8,818 nt of DNA from Holophagaceae bacterium UBA706 (GCA_002298155.1 DBME01000387.1:16899-25716), one strand, 5' to 3'; positions 1 to 7,117 are shown, counted from the first letter of the stretch. Numbers and translations are program-made. The notes: generated by a model not told the origin, from the letters alone.

Positions 1-1055
1 CCCAGGTTGCGCAGGCGCAGCTGCCTGACGATCTCGGGGATGGCCTCCATGTTGGTGAGGAAGACCGTCTCCTCGAGGTCCTTCTTGCCCACGAACTTGC
101 CGGTGTTGACGTCGACGCTGACCAGGGCCTCGGTCTGGTTGATGACGATGCTGCCGCCGTGCTTGAGGAAGACCTTGGGCTGGCGCGCGGCGTCGATCTC
201 CTTCTCGATGGCGAAGGCCTCGAAGATCGGCAGGTCGCTGGTGAAGTGCTTGATGCGGCCCACCCATTCCGGGTGGAGCCGGCTCACGAAGTCCACCACC
301 TCGCGGTAGGTGTCGTCGCGGTCCACCCAGAAGCTGGCCACCTCCTCGCGGAAGAGGTCCCGCAGCACCTTCTGGAGGAGCCGGAAGTCCTTCCACACGA
401 GGCTGGGCGCCTGGAGGTGCTGGCAATTGGCCTGGAGGTCCGTCCAGAGCTCGCGGAGATAGGCCACGTCGTTGACCAGGTCCTCGTCCTTCTCGCCGAT
501 GGCGGCGGTGCGCACGATGAAGCCCTCGCCGGGCTGGGCGTGGCCCTTGATGAGGGTGCGCAGGCGCTCGCGCTCCGCGGGGTTGGTGATCTTGCGTGAG
601 ATGCCCACGTGCTCGATGCCGGGCATGAGCACGAGGAACCGCCCCGGGAAGCTGATGTGCCGCGAGAGGCGGGGACCCTTGCTGCCGATGGGGTCCTTGA
701 CCACCTGGACGAGGATCTCCTCGCCCTCCTTCACCGGCGGGAGGGTGACGGGCATGGCCGGGTAGTCCAGGGCGGGGTCGCCGCCCTCCTCGTCCTCCGC
801 GGCCTCCTCCGAGGGCAGGCGGTGGGTCTCGGGCTCGTCCAGGTAGAGGAAGCCGTCCTTGGCGCCGCCGATGGCCACGAAGGCGCTCTGCATGCCCTGG
901 AGGAGCTTGGCGACCCTCCCCTTGTAGACGTCCCCCACCTGGCTGACCTGGGTGGTCCTTTCTATGAACAGCTCACAAAGTTGCCCGTTTTCCAGCAGGG
1001 CGATACGCATCTCGAGCGGGGTCGCGTTGACCACGAGGGACCGGCGGACTTCCAT
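1..1055 (-). CDS. rng: Ribonuclease G (Rne/Rng family), C-terminus cut by window edge
   Basis: This is a single-strand-specific endoribonuclease of the RNase E/G family, which acts in rRNA 5'-end maturation and mRNA decay in the cytoplasm. The 351 complete codons visible cover an N-terminal RNase H-like/S1 region and the start of the DNase I-like catalytic domain. The S1 part (about residues 36-132) has the usual DVYKGRV and QSAFVAIG strands and is split by an acidic loop at about 73-108. A loop also occurs there in E. coli RNase G, so it is not odd in itself. VKDPIGSKGPRLS (about 119-131), EALVSVDVNTG with the metal-binding Asp315 (equivalent to RNase E Asp303), and RQLRLRNLGG at the cut end are diagnostic. 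VDVNTGxFVG is closer to RNase G than to RNase E. The second catalytic Asp lies just beyond the edge. The ATG at 1055 has a strong GGAGAGG at 1064-1070, 8 nt upstream. It follows panD on the same strand after 119 nt. Confidence 0.93.
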   Translation of the reverse strand, partial: MEVRRSLVVNATPLEMRIALLENGQLCELFIERTTQVSQVGDVYKGRVAKLLQGMQSAFVAIGGAKDGFLYLDEPETHRLPSEEAAEDEEGGDPALDYPAMPVTLPPVKEGEEILVQVVKDPIGSKGPRLSRHISFPGRFLVLMPGIEHVGISRKITNPAERERLRTLIKGHAQPGEGFIVRTAAIGEKDEDLVNDVAYLRELWTDLQANCQHLQAPSLVWKDFRLLQKVLRDLFREEVASFWVDRDDTYREVVDFVSRLHPEWVGRIKHFTSDLPIFEAFAIEKEIDAARQPKVFLKHGGSIVINQTEALVSVDVNTGKFVGKKDLEETVFLTNMEAIPEIVRQLRLRNL

Positions 1056-1139
1056 GGTTTGTACCTCTCCAGAACTTGGCGGAAGCGCGGCTCGCGATTC
1101 CCCGGTGCCTCCGCCCGTACCAGAACGGAAGCTGCCCTT

Positions 1140-1168
1140 CTTTTAGCAAGTCTAGGGAACAATGGGAA
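1140..1168 (-). promoter_or_regulatory. Possible promoter for rng
   Basis: Read on the minus strand, TTCCCA (1168-1163, 4 of 6 to the -35 consensus) is followed by a 17-nt spacer and TAAAAG (1145-1140, 4 of 6 to the -10 consensus). A TG one base upstream of the -10 makes an extended -10. It lies in the panD-rng gap, which is visibly more AT-rich than the flanking genes. It would give rng a leader of about 75 nt. The match is modest, and read-through from panD is equally possible. Confidence 0.3.
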
Positions 1169-1174
1169 GCCCGA

Positions 1175-1564
1175 TCAGGAAAAAACGGGCTCGGGGGTCC
1201 TTTCCTGGTCCGCACGGGCGGTAATCCGGTTCCGCTCGTCCACGAAAACGACCTTCGGCCGCCTGGCGGCAGCCTCCTCCTCCGTCATCCAGCCGTAGGC
1301 GGCCAGGATGACCAGGTCCCCGGCTTTCACGTGATGGGCCGCGGCCCCGTTGATCCCCACCTCGCCGGAGCCCTCGGTGCCGGGGATCACGTACGTGCTG
1401 ATCCGGGCGCCGTTGGTGACGTCGTAGATGTCGATCTTCTCATTTTCAAGAAACCCCGCCGCCCGGATGAGGACCGGATCCAGGGTGATGGATCCGATGT
1501 AGTCCAGATCGGCCCGCGTCACGACGCACCGGTGGATCTTGCCGAGAAGGAAATGTCGAAGCAT
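1175..1564 (-). CDS. panD: Aspartate 1-decarboxylase (pyruvoyl enzyme)
   Basis: It converts L-aspartate to beta-alanine and CO2, supplying the amine half of pantothenate, in the cytoplasm as a homotetramer. The 129 residues match the bacterial PanD length (126 in E. coli) and align from the first residue. Lys9, the self-cleavage pair Gly24-Ser25 (YIGS, Ser25 becoming the pyruvoyl group), Arg54, Thr57 and Tyr58 (RISTY) and Asn72 (GINGAAAH) are all in register with the E. coli enzyme, so it should be an active proenzyme. The ATG at 1564 has GGGAG about 5 nt upstream. The gene lies 139 nt downstream of panC on the same strand, further than the tight panB-panC spacing, and no clear promoter is visible in that gap. 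No panZ/panM-type maturation factor is in the window. Lineages outside the enterobacteria normally self-process without one. Confidence 0.97.
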   Translation of the reverse strand: MLRHFLLGKIHRCVVTRADLDYIGSITLDPVLIRAAGFLENEKIDIYDVTNGARISTYVIPGTEGSGEVGINGAAAHHVKAGDLVILAAYGWMTEEEAAARRPKVVFVDERNRITARADQERTPEPVFS

Positions 1565-1676
1565 GGCGACTCCCGGTACAGGCCCAAGAGGGTCCCGTCC
1601 AAGGGATAAGGATGTGCCACTTCAGGCCCTAAGTCCAGTCCCACCAACCAACGCGGGGTCGAACAGCCGGGCGATC

Positions 1677-1706
1677 TAGGAGCCTGATTACGTAGACAGG
1701 CTTCTA
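1677..1706. repeat. Imperfect 30-bp inverted repeat over the panC stop codon
   Basis: Arms TAGGAGCCTG (1677-1686) and CAGGCTTCTA (1697-1706) flank a 10-nt centre that contains the palindrome TACGTA (1689-1694). On the plus strand all ten arm positions pair if one G-U is allowed. On the minus transcript nine of ten pair, with one A-C mismatch. The right arm includes the panC TAG stop (1706-1704). The hairpin is not followed by a T-run in either direction, so it is not a classical intrinsic terminator. It may be an RNA-processing or 3'-end-stabilising hairpin between panC and panD, or a protein site. Function is unknown. Confidence 0.55.
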
Positions 1707-2585
1707 AACGTCCAGGTGGCTGATGAACTGGACGTTCTCGCCGTTGGGGGTCAGGAGGATGTTGTCGATGAGGCGCGTCCCGCCGATGACCACCGCGGCG
1801 CAGAGGGCCACGTGGCGGTTGATCTCGCCCCCCAGGGTGTCCAGGGTGAAGGGGTCCACCACCCGGCAGTACTGGATCTCGTCGGCTCCCGCCATCTCCT
1901 TGCGGGCGAGGGCGGTGAGCTGGTCGGCGTCCCGCAGGCCGCCGGCGAAGGCCTTCTCGGCCGCGAACAGGCCCCTGCTGACACCCAGGGCCCTGGCCCG
2001 GTCCGTCGCGGAGAGGTAGCTGTTGCGGGAGCTCAGGGCCAGGCCGTCGGCTTCCCGCACCGTGGGCGCCACGAGGATGTCCACGGGCAGGTTCAGGTCC
2101 TTCACCACCCGGCGGATGATGGCCGTCTGCTGCAGGTCCTTCTGGCCGAAGAAGGCCAGGTCGGGCTGGACCATGTTGAAGAGCTTGGCCACCACCGTGG
2201 CCACGCCTCGGAAGTGCCCAGGGCGGAACTCGCCGCACAGGACGTCCGCGATGGGACCCACGGAGATGGAGGTGCAGAAGCCCGTGGGGTACACCTCCGC
2301 GGCCTCGGGCATGAAGAGGATCGCCACGCCCAGGCGCAGGCAGAGGTTCTGGTCCCGTTCCAGGTCCCGGGGGTACCGGGACAGGTCCTCGGTGGGACCG
2401 AACTGGGTGGGGTTCACGAACACCGAGACCACCGTGGCGTCGCAGCGGGCCGTGCTCTGCTTGATGAGGGAGGCGTGGCCTTCGTGGAGGAAGCCCATGG
2501 TGGGGACGAAACCGATGCTCTTGTGGCTCTCGCGGAGTGCCTTGAGGGCGACCTTGAGTTCCGGAAGGGTGCGGATGATGCGCAT
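1704..2585 (-). CDS. panC: Pantothenate synthetase (pantoate--beta-alanine ligase)
   Basis: It condenses pantoate with beta-alanine using ATP, through a pantoyl-adenylate intermediate, as the last step of pantothenate synthesis in the cytoplasm. At 293 residues it is about 10 longer than E. coli PanC (283), mainly through a short tail after LIDNILL. Family motifs are intact: PTMGFLHEGH (28-37, the nucleotidyltransferase HxGH signature), SVFVNPTQF (54-62), RPGHFRGV (121-128, pantoate pocket), FGQKDLQQ (146-153) and READGLALSSRN (177-188, the KMSKS-like loop). The ATG at 2585 starts directly on conserved sequence. It lies 9 nt after the panB stop, with AGG overlapping the panB TAG as a weak ribosome site, so translation is probably coupled to panB. 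It is the middle gene of the panB-panC-panD set and would use the products of both neighbours. Confidence 0.97.
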   Translation of the reverse strand: MRIIRTLPELKVALKALRESHKSIGFVPTMGFLHEGHASLIKQSTARCDATVVSVFVNPTQFGPTEDLSRYPRDLERDQNLCLRLGVAILFMPEAAEVYPTGFCTSISVGPIADVLCGEFRPGHFRGVATVVAKLFNMVQPDLAFFGQKDLQQTAIIRRVVKDLNLPVDILVAPTVREADGLALSSRNSYLSATDRARALGVSRGLFAAEKAFAGGLRDADQLTALARKEMAGADEIQYCRVVDPFTLDTLGGEINRHVALCAAVVIGGTRLIDNILLTPNGENVQFISHLDV

Positions 2586-2594
2586 GCGTGCTAC

Positions 2595-3461
2595 CTAGCG
2601 AGTGGGCTTCCAGGCCCTGACGAGTTCCCGGGCGGGTTCTGGAAGCATATAGGACTCCTGGGGTCCTGGGAACCTGCCGGCGCGCACATCCTCGCCCCAG
2701 CTGACCATCGCGTCACGCAATTGTTCGAATCCATTCATGTAGGATCTAACGAATTTCGGAGAGGGGCCTTCCAGGAGGCCCAGGATGTCATGAAATACAA
2801 GAACCTGACCGGAGCATCCTGCCCCGGCGCCGATTCCGATGGTTGGAATGGAGAGTTCCTCGGTGATGCGCTCCGCCAGTTCCGCGGGGATCCCTTCCAG
2901 GACCATGGCGAAGCAGCCGGCGTCCTGGATGCGCAAGGCGTCCTCCAGGAGTTCCACGGCGGCCCGACCCTCGCGGCCCTGGACCTTGTAGCCACCCATG
3001 GCGTTGAAGCTCTGGGGCGTCAGGCCCAGGTGCCCCATGACGGGAATCTCCGCCTCGGTCAGGGCGCGGATGACGGGCACGCGCCGGGCGCCCCCTTCCA
3101 GCTTCACGCCCTGGGCGCCCTTCTGGATGAGGCCGCCGGCATTGCGCAGGGTGTCCTCGATGCCCAGGTGGAAGGTTAGGTACGGCATGTCCACCAGCAG
3201 GAGGGCCCGGGGCCGCGTGCGGGCCACGGCCTCCAGGTGGTGGGCCATCATGGCCAGGGTGACGGGAAGGGTGTTCTCGAAGCCCAGACAGACGTTGCCG
3301 ACGCTGTCGCCCACCAGGATCGCGTCCACGCCCGAGGCGTCGGCGATAAGGGCGGTGGCTGAGTCATAGGCGGTCGTCATGACGATCCGTTCGCCGCCCT
3401 CGGCCATGCGCTGCAGGTCGGGGATGGTGACGGAAGGGCTCGTGGGGGAGATGCGGCTCAT
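2595..3461 (-). CDS. panB: 3-methyl-2-oxobutanoate hydroxymethyltransferase (ketopantoate hydroxymethyltransferase)
   Basis: It transfers a hydroxymethyl group from 5,10-methylenetetrahydrofolate to alpha-ketoisovalerate, giving ketopantoate, the committed step of the pantoate branch. The 288 residues form a complete TIM barrel. VGDS (metal ligand Asp52), VDMPY (Asp91), VKLEGG (118-124, Lys120), MGHLGLTPQS (142-151), MVLEGIP (catalytic Glu189) and IGIGAGAGCSGQVLV (208-222) are all present, so it should be active. The Ser in CSGQ replaces the Asp common in bacterial PanB; from memory, similar Ser forms occur in eukaryotic enzymes. The ATG at 3461 shares four bases (ATGA) with the stop of the large upstream gene, and only a weak GGTGA precedes it, so its translation likely depends on ribosomes finishing that gene. 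The 3' part (about 2700-2760 in the window) is markedly AT-richer, with codons such as AGA, CAA, TTG and AAT that are rare elsewhere here. Confidence 0.97.
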   Translation of the reverse strand: MSRISPTSPSVTIPDLQRMAEGGERIVMTTAYDSATALIADASGVDAILVGDSVGNVCLGFENTLPVTLAMMAHHLEAVARTRPRALLLVDMPYLTFHLGIEDTLRNAGGLIQKGAQGVKLEGGARRVPVIRALTEAEIPVMGHLGLTPQSFNAMGGYKVQGREGRAAVELLEDALRIQDAGCFAMVLEGIPAELAERITEELSIPTIGIGAGAGCSGQVLVFHDILGLLEGPSPKFVRSYMNGFEQLRDAMVSWGEDVRAGRFPGPQESYMLPEPARELVRAWKPTR

Positions 3462-6400
3462 GGATTCACCCGGGAAGTGGGAATCATCGGCAGGTTGGCC
3501 TGCGTGGGGCTCCAGTCTGCCAGAGGATCCGCACGCGTCGGCAGGATGAAGCGAAGCCCGGTCTCCTCGACGGCCTCCTTGAAGCCGTGGATGTCCGGAC
3601 GGCCAAGGAAGTAGGTGTCGAACGCATCGGGAAGCCGGTTCCAGAGTTCCTGGAAGCTGGGCAGGGCATCCTGCACCCGGGACCGGGCGCCGAGCTTCTC
3701 CCCCCGCGCCAGCAGCAGCTGCGAACTGCGCGTCTCCGCCTCCAGCACCATGGCCGGGAAGTTCAGCTCGCGGGCCAGGGCCACCACTTCGCCCCAGGCC
3801 AGGAGCGCCTCGGAGACCACGGCCTCATCGGGCCCCGAACGGGACAGGAGCATGGCGTGGCAGTGCTTCCATTCCATTTCCAGCCAGCGCGAACCGGTGC
3901 CGTCCACGGGCCCCTTGAGGCGCTCCAGGTGGACCCACGCGGATTCGGGGGCGCGGGCTCCGGCCTCCAAGGTCTCCGCCTGGATGCAGCGCAGGCGCGC
4001 CATGCGCTCCCGCCAGACCAGGCCGGCCTCGCCGTAGCGGTTGGCGGCCTCCAGGAACATCCGGCGCGCGTCACGCCAGGCTTCCCGGAAGCACGCGATT
4101 TCCCCGCCCATGAAGACCATGTCGCCCAGTTCCATGGGTGTGGCCTTCTCCGGCGGAATCTCCGAAGCCTTGAGAAGCAGGAACTCCGCCTGGACCCCGT
4201 CCCCCAGCGCCGCCAGGGTCCGCGCCTTCCACACCAGGGCCCGCGAGGCCAGGGGCCGGTCACCCATGGACTGGTAGCGGCGCAGCGCGCTGTCGATGTG
4301 GGCGAGGGCCGGGCCCAGGAGCTGCTGGCAGCTGCGGAGGGTGCCGATGGCGAGGTGGCAGCCCGCCTTGAGCTCCTCGTCGTCGAGGCTGCGGGCCAGA
4401 CCCAGGGATTCGTTCATGTACTGGTAGGCGGCGTCCATCTGGCCGAGGCCCATGTGGATCTGCCCCAGCGTGTCCAGGACCACCACCAGGCGCCGCCGGT
4501 CGCCTTCGTGCTCCAGGAAGCGCTTGGCCCCGTGCAGGGTGCTCACCGCATGCTGAAACTGCGCCCGCTGCCCCTGGACCCTGCCCAGCTCCAGCAGGAG
4601 CGCCACCTGGTCATGGTGGCCGGCGCCCCCGTCCTTCTGGGTCAGCAGCTGCAGGCCCTCCTCCAGGGCCTTGATGGCCTTGCCGCCGAACCCCTGGGCC
4701 TGGTGGAGCCGGCCCAGCGCGAGGCGCAGCCGTGGCTGCTCCACGTGGAAGGGGTGGTCCGCGAGGCTGGCCGCGGCGGCGCGGATGGAAAGGTGGGCTT
4801 CGTGGAAGCGCCGCAGCCGGATCTCCAGGAACGCCTTCTTGCGGTGGAGCCGTCCCGCCTGCTCCTCGGCGGTGTCGCCGGGCCCGGGGTTCCCCAGGGC
4901 CTGGAGCGCCTTGTCCACGGCCTCCCAGGCCAGTTCGTACGGCGACCGCGTCCCCGCGGCCTCCCAGGGCAGGCGCTCACCCTCGGGGCCCTGGCACCAG
5001 GCGTCGCTGAGGAATTCCCAGAGGCGGGCCTGCTGGCGTGGATCGGGATCCAGGACCAGGGCCTCGGCCACCACCGTCTCCGCCTCCAGCGGGCCCGGCA
5101 GTTCCCGGTCCAGGGCGGCGATGACCTGGGCCAGGGCGGTCTTCTGGTCCTGGGCGCAGGCCTGCAGGCGCACGGAAAGCACCGGCCGGCGCCCCTCCTC
5201 CTCCAGGGCCTTCAGGATGGCCCGGGACAGGCGCTGGGCCTCCTCGGGCGGCATCTTCTCCAGGACCATGTCCTTCACCTGGGAACCGGCGATGCGGTAG
5301 GCCCCCTCGGCGCGCAGGGCCAGGCGCGCATTGGCCAGGGCGTGGAGCGGCTCCTCCACCACGTCGGTCTCCAGACCCAGGATCCGCCCCAGCAGCAGGG
5401 CCGTCATGGGCTGTTCGGTCAGCGCCAGCACCCGCGCGGCCCCCAGGGTCGCCTCCGCCAGCCGCTCGATGCGGCCCGCCAGGATCCCCTGGGCCTGGCC
5501 CTCCTGCGGCTCCATGGGCGGCAACCGGTCCAGGGTGCTGGTCCAGCGCCCCCCGGCGTGCACCAGTCCGCCCTGGCTGTGGATCCGCTCCAGGATGCTG
5601 TGCAGGAGGCCCGGGTTGCCCAGGGAGGACGAGCATACGTCCTCCACGAGGCTGGCCGGCAGGGCGTGGGGCCCGAGCATGTCCCCCAGCAGTTCCGGCA
5701 GGACGGCGTCCTCGAGGCGGTCGAGGATGACGGTGGCCGTGGAGGGGTTGTTCTGCATCGTCTCCAGGTAGAACTTCAGTCCCGCGCAGGCGCCCATGCC
5801 CCGGAAGGTGAGGAGCCATCCGATCTTGGAGTGGCCCACCAGCCCGCGGAGAAGGTCGAGGATCTCGGGGGTGATCCGTTCCATGCCCCGGATCACCAGG
5901 AGCCGGGGATGCCGGGCATGGGCGAAGGCCAGCGTGCCCAGGGCCGCGTCCACCTCCTCCACTTCCAGTTTGCGGTCCGCGAAGCCCGGCCTGCGCCCGC
6001 CCCGCAGGAAGGCGAAGGTCGCCATTCGCCGGGACAGCGCCTTGGCGATGCCGGGGTCGGCGGCGTAGAGGTCCGCCTCCATGCCGCAGATGGCCTCCTG
6101 CAGAAGGCGTTCCAGGAAGGCGCCCGCCTTCTCATCCGGGAGGAGCTCCAGGGTGGACACCCAGATTCCCTCCGTCTCCGCGGCGGCGGCGGCCCAGTCG
6201 CAGAGCCGGCCCTGGCCCAGCCCGTCCTCGCCCTGGAGCAGGATCACCCGTTCCATGGGCACCGGGGAGCCCAGGCCGAACATGAGGGACTTCAGGTAGG
6301 TGAGTTCCTGGCCCCGCCCGCGGATGGGCAGGCCGGCGGCTTCCACCAGTTCGGGCACGGCCTCCCACAGGCGTTCGGGAGCCGGGCGCCCCGGAGGTTC

Positions 6401-7009
6401 GTCCGGCAGCGACACCAGGCCGTCATGGCCCCAGGGGGCGGTGCCCAGCACCCGCGGCACCAGGATCCTGCCCGCCTTCACCCCGATCACTTCCGGGGCC
6501 AGGAGGCGCGGCACCTGGGTGCGGCCCATGGTCTCCCGCACCGTGGACACCAGGCTTTCCCGCCCGGCCGGGTCCTCCCCGGACCACAGGCGAAGGAAGG
6601 GAACCCCTTCCAGTTCCTGGAGGAACCAGGCCAATTTGTCGTCGAACCCCATGTGGCAGGGGCCGGTGTCGATGGGTTCCCCTTGGCTGAACCGCCGAAG
6701 GAAGTCCTCCCGGATGCTGTCGAGCACCTTGGGGGACGGCAGGGGCTCCCACAGCTGCAGCAGGTGCCGGGGACCCTCCCCGTCCTTGCGCACGATCCAC
6801 CAGACGCAGCCCTGGCTGCCCTCCGGCACCGGGAGCTCCTGGACCGCCGCATACCAGCGGCCCCCCAACCGCCAGCCGCGGCCCATCACCGCCCGCCGCG
6901 AGGGGTGGGGTGCCGAAGGGTCGGGGAGGCCGGGATCATCCGCGAATTCTACCAGAAGGTCTCCTTCACCCGGCTCCACCCCTGGCCCTGCCCCCGGCCG
7001 GGTAAACAC
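3458..7009 (-). CDS. Large AAA_16/STAND-like protein with degenerate NTPase motifs and C-terminal TPR repeats
   Basis: I do not recognise a named gene. The 1183-residue protein has three parts. Residues about 45-200 have the rhythm of a Ser/Thr kinase lobe, with a hinge-like WFLQELEGVPF (128-138), but no VAIK lysine, HRD or DFG. Residues about 228-405 follow the AAA_16/STAND pattern of LuxR- and PknK-type regulators: RGRGQEL (230-236) in place of the usual GRExEL, VILLQGEDGLGQGRL (255-269) in place of GxxGxGKSRL, HPRLLVIRGMER (367-378) in place of the Walker B DD, and GWLLTFR (397-403) as sensor-1. The P-loop Lys is Gln266 and the Walker B acids are Arg374-Gly375, so ATP hydrolysis is unlikely. 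From about 640 to 1110 it is helical with at least seven TPR-like units (for example about 760-792, 800-835, 841-876, 881-915, 960-995). No signal peptide or membrane segment is seen. The start at GTG 7009 is the first possible one in frame (an in-frame TGA lies upstream) but has no ribosome site; GTG 6979 or ATG 6886 are alternatives. It overlaps panB by ATGA. A scaffold or regulator role is inference. Confidence 0.8.
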   Translation of the reverse strand: MFTRPGAGPGVEPGEGDLLVEFADDPGLPDPSAPHPSRRAVMGRGWRLGGRWYAAVQELPVPEGSQGCVWWIVRKDGEGPRHLLQLWEPLPSPKVLDSIREDFLRRFSQGEPIDTGPCHMGFDDKLAWFLQELEGVPFLRLWSGEDPAGRESLVSTVRETMGRTQVPRLLAPEVIGVKAGRILVPRVLGTAPWGHDGLVSLPDEPPGRPAPERLWEAVPELVEAAGLPIRGRGQELTYLKSLMFGLGSPVPMERVILLQGEDGLGQGRLCDWAAAAAETEGIWVSTLELLPDEKAGAFLERLLQEAICGMEADLYAADPGIAKALSRRMATFAFLRGGRRPGFADRKLEVEEVDAALGTLAFAHARHPRLLVIRGMERITPEILDLLRGLVGHSKIGWLLTFRGMGACAGLKFYLETMQNNPSTATVILDRLEDAVLPELLGDMLGPHALPASLVEDVCSSSLGNPGLLHSILERIHSQGGLVHAGGRWTSTLDRLPPMEPQEGQAQGILAGRIERLAEATLGAARVLALTEQPMTALLLGRILGLETDVVEEPLHALANARLALRAEGAYRIAGSQVKDMVLEKMPPEEAQRLSRAILKALEEEGRRPVLSVRLQACAQDQKTALAQVIAALDRELPGPLEAETVVAEALVLDPDPRQQARLWEFLSDAWCQGPEGERLPWEAAGTRSPYELAWEAVDKALQALGNPGPGDTAEEQAGRLHRKKAFLEIRLRRFHEAHLSIRAAAASLADHPFHVEQPRLRLALGRLHQAQGFGGKAIKALEEGLQLLTQKDGGAGHHDQVALLLELGRVQGQRAQFQHAVSTLHGAKRFLEHEGDRRRLVVVLDTLGQIHMGLGQMDAAYQYMNESLGLARSLDDEELKAGCHLAIGTLRSCQQLLGPALAHIDSALRRYQSMGDRPLASRALVWKARTLAALGDGVQAEFLLLKASEIPPEKATPMELGDMVFMGGEIACFREAWRDARRMFLEAANRYGEAGLVWRERMARLRCIQAETLEAGARAPESAWVHLERLKGPVDGTGSRWLEMEWKHCHAMLLSRSGPDEAVVSEALLAWGEVVALARELNFPAMVLEAETRSSQLLLARGEKLGARSRVQDALPSFQELWNRLPDAFDTYFLGRPDIHGFKEAVEETGLRFILPTRADPLADWSPTQANLPMIPTSRVNP

Positions 7010-7028
7010 GATGGCCGCATCGTGTTTA
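7003..7028. promoter_or_regulatory. Perfect 11-bp inverted repeat at the start of the large TPR gene (possible operator or RNA hairpin)
   Basis: TAAACACGATG (7003-7013) and CATCGTGTTTA (7018-7028) are exact inverted copies separated by 4 nt. The site lies at the edge of the divergent intergenic region, between the large minus-strand gene and ccoN. The GTG at 7009-7007 lies inside one arm. It could be the operator of a dimeric repressor. Alternatively, in the minus-strand transcript, it could be an 11-bp hairpin with a 4-nt loop that hides the start codon. No T-run follows on either strand, so it is not an intrinsic terminator. It does not match the FNR consensus (TTGAT-N4-ATCAA) or the CRP consensus. 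Confidence 0.6.
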
Positions 7029-7117
7029 GATGCCCGCCAGGCGCGGTCTTGCGCGAAATTTTCTTTTGACGAATGTGCGAGTGATACGCAGAATCAACTT
7101 CATTGTGTGTTGCGAAA

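Noticed and set aside
73..838. The acidic loop within the S1 domain of RNase G as an unusual insertion.
   Set aside because: E. coli RNase G has a loop of similar size at the same place, so it is normal for the family.
1168..1191. A 6-bp inverted repeat (agcccg and cgggct) around the panD stop as a terminator.
   Set aside because: The T-run lies in the loop and not after the stem, the loop is 12 nt and the stem is short, so it is not an intrinsic terminator.
1716..3179. A 487-codon plus-strand frame opposite panC and panB.
   Set aside because: Same codon-on-codon shadow effect; both minus-strand genes have complete catalytic motifs.
3587..7069. A 1160-codon open frame on the plus strand opposite the large TPR gene.
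   Set aside because: Its codons lie exactly opposite the minus-strand codons, so its stops would need TTA, CTA or TCA in the real gene, which GC-rich genes avoid. The translation is Gly/Pro/Gln/His-rich with no domain, and the minus strand has clear TPR and AAA patterns.
7082..7096. TGAT and ATCA halves upstream of ccoN as an FNR site.
   Set aside because: The spacing is 7 nt where FNR sites need TTGAT-N4-ATCAA, so the half sites are not correctly placed.
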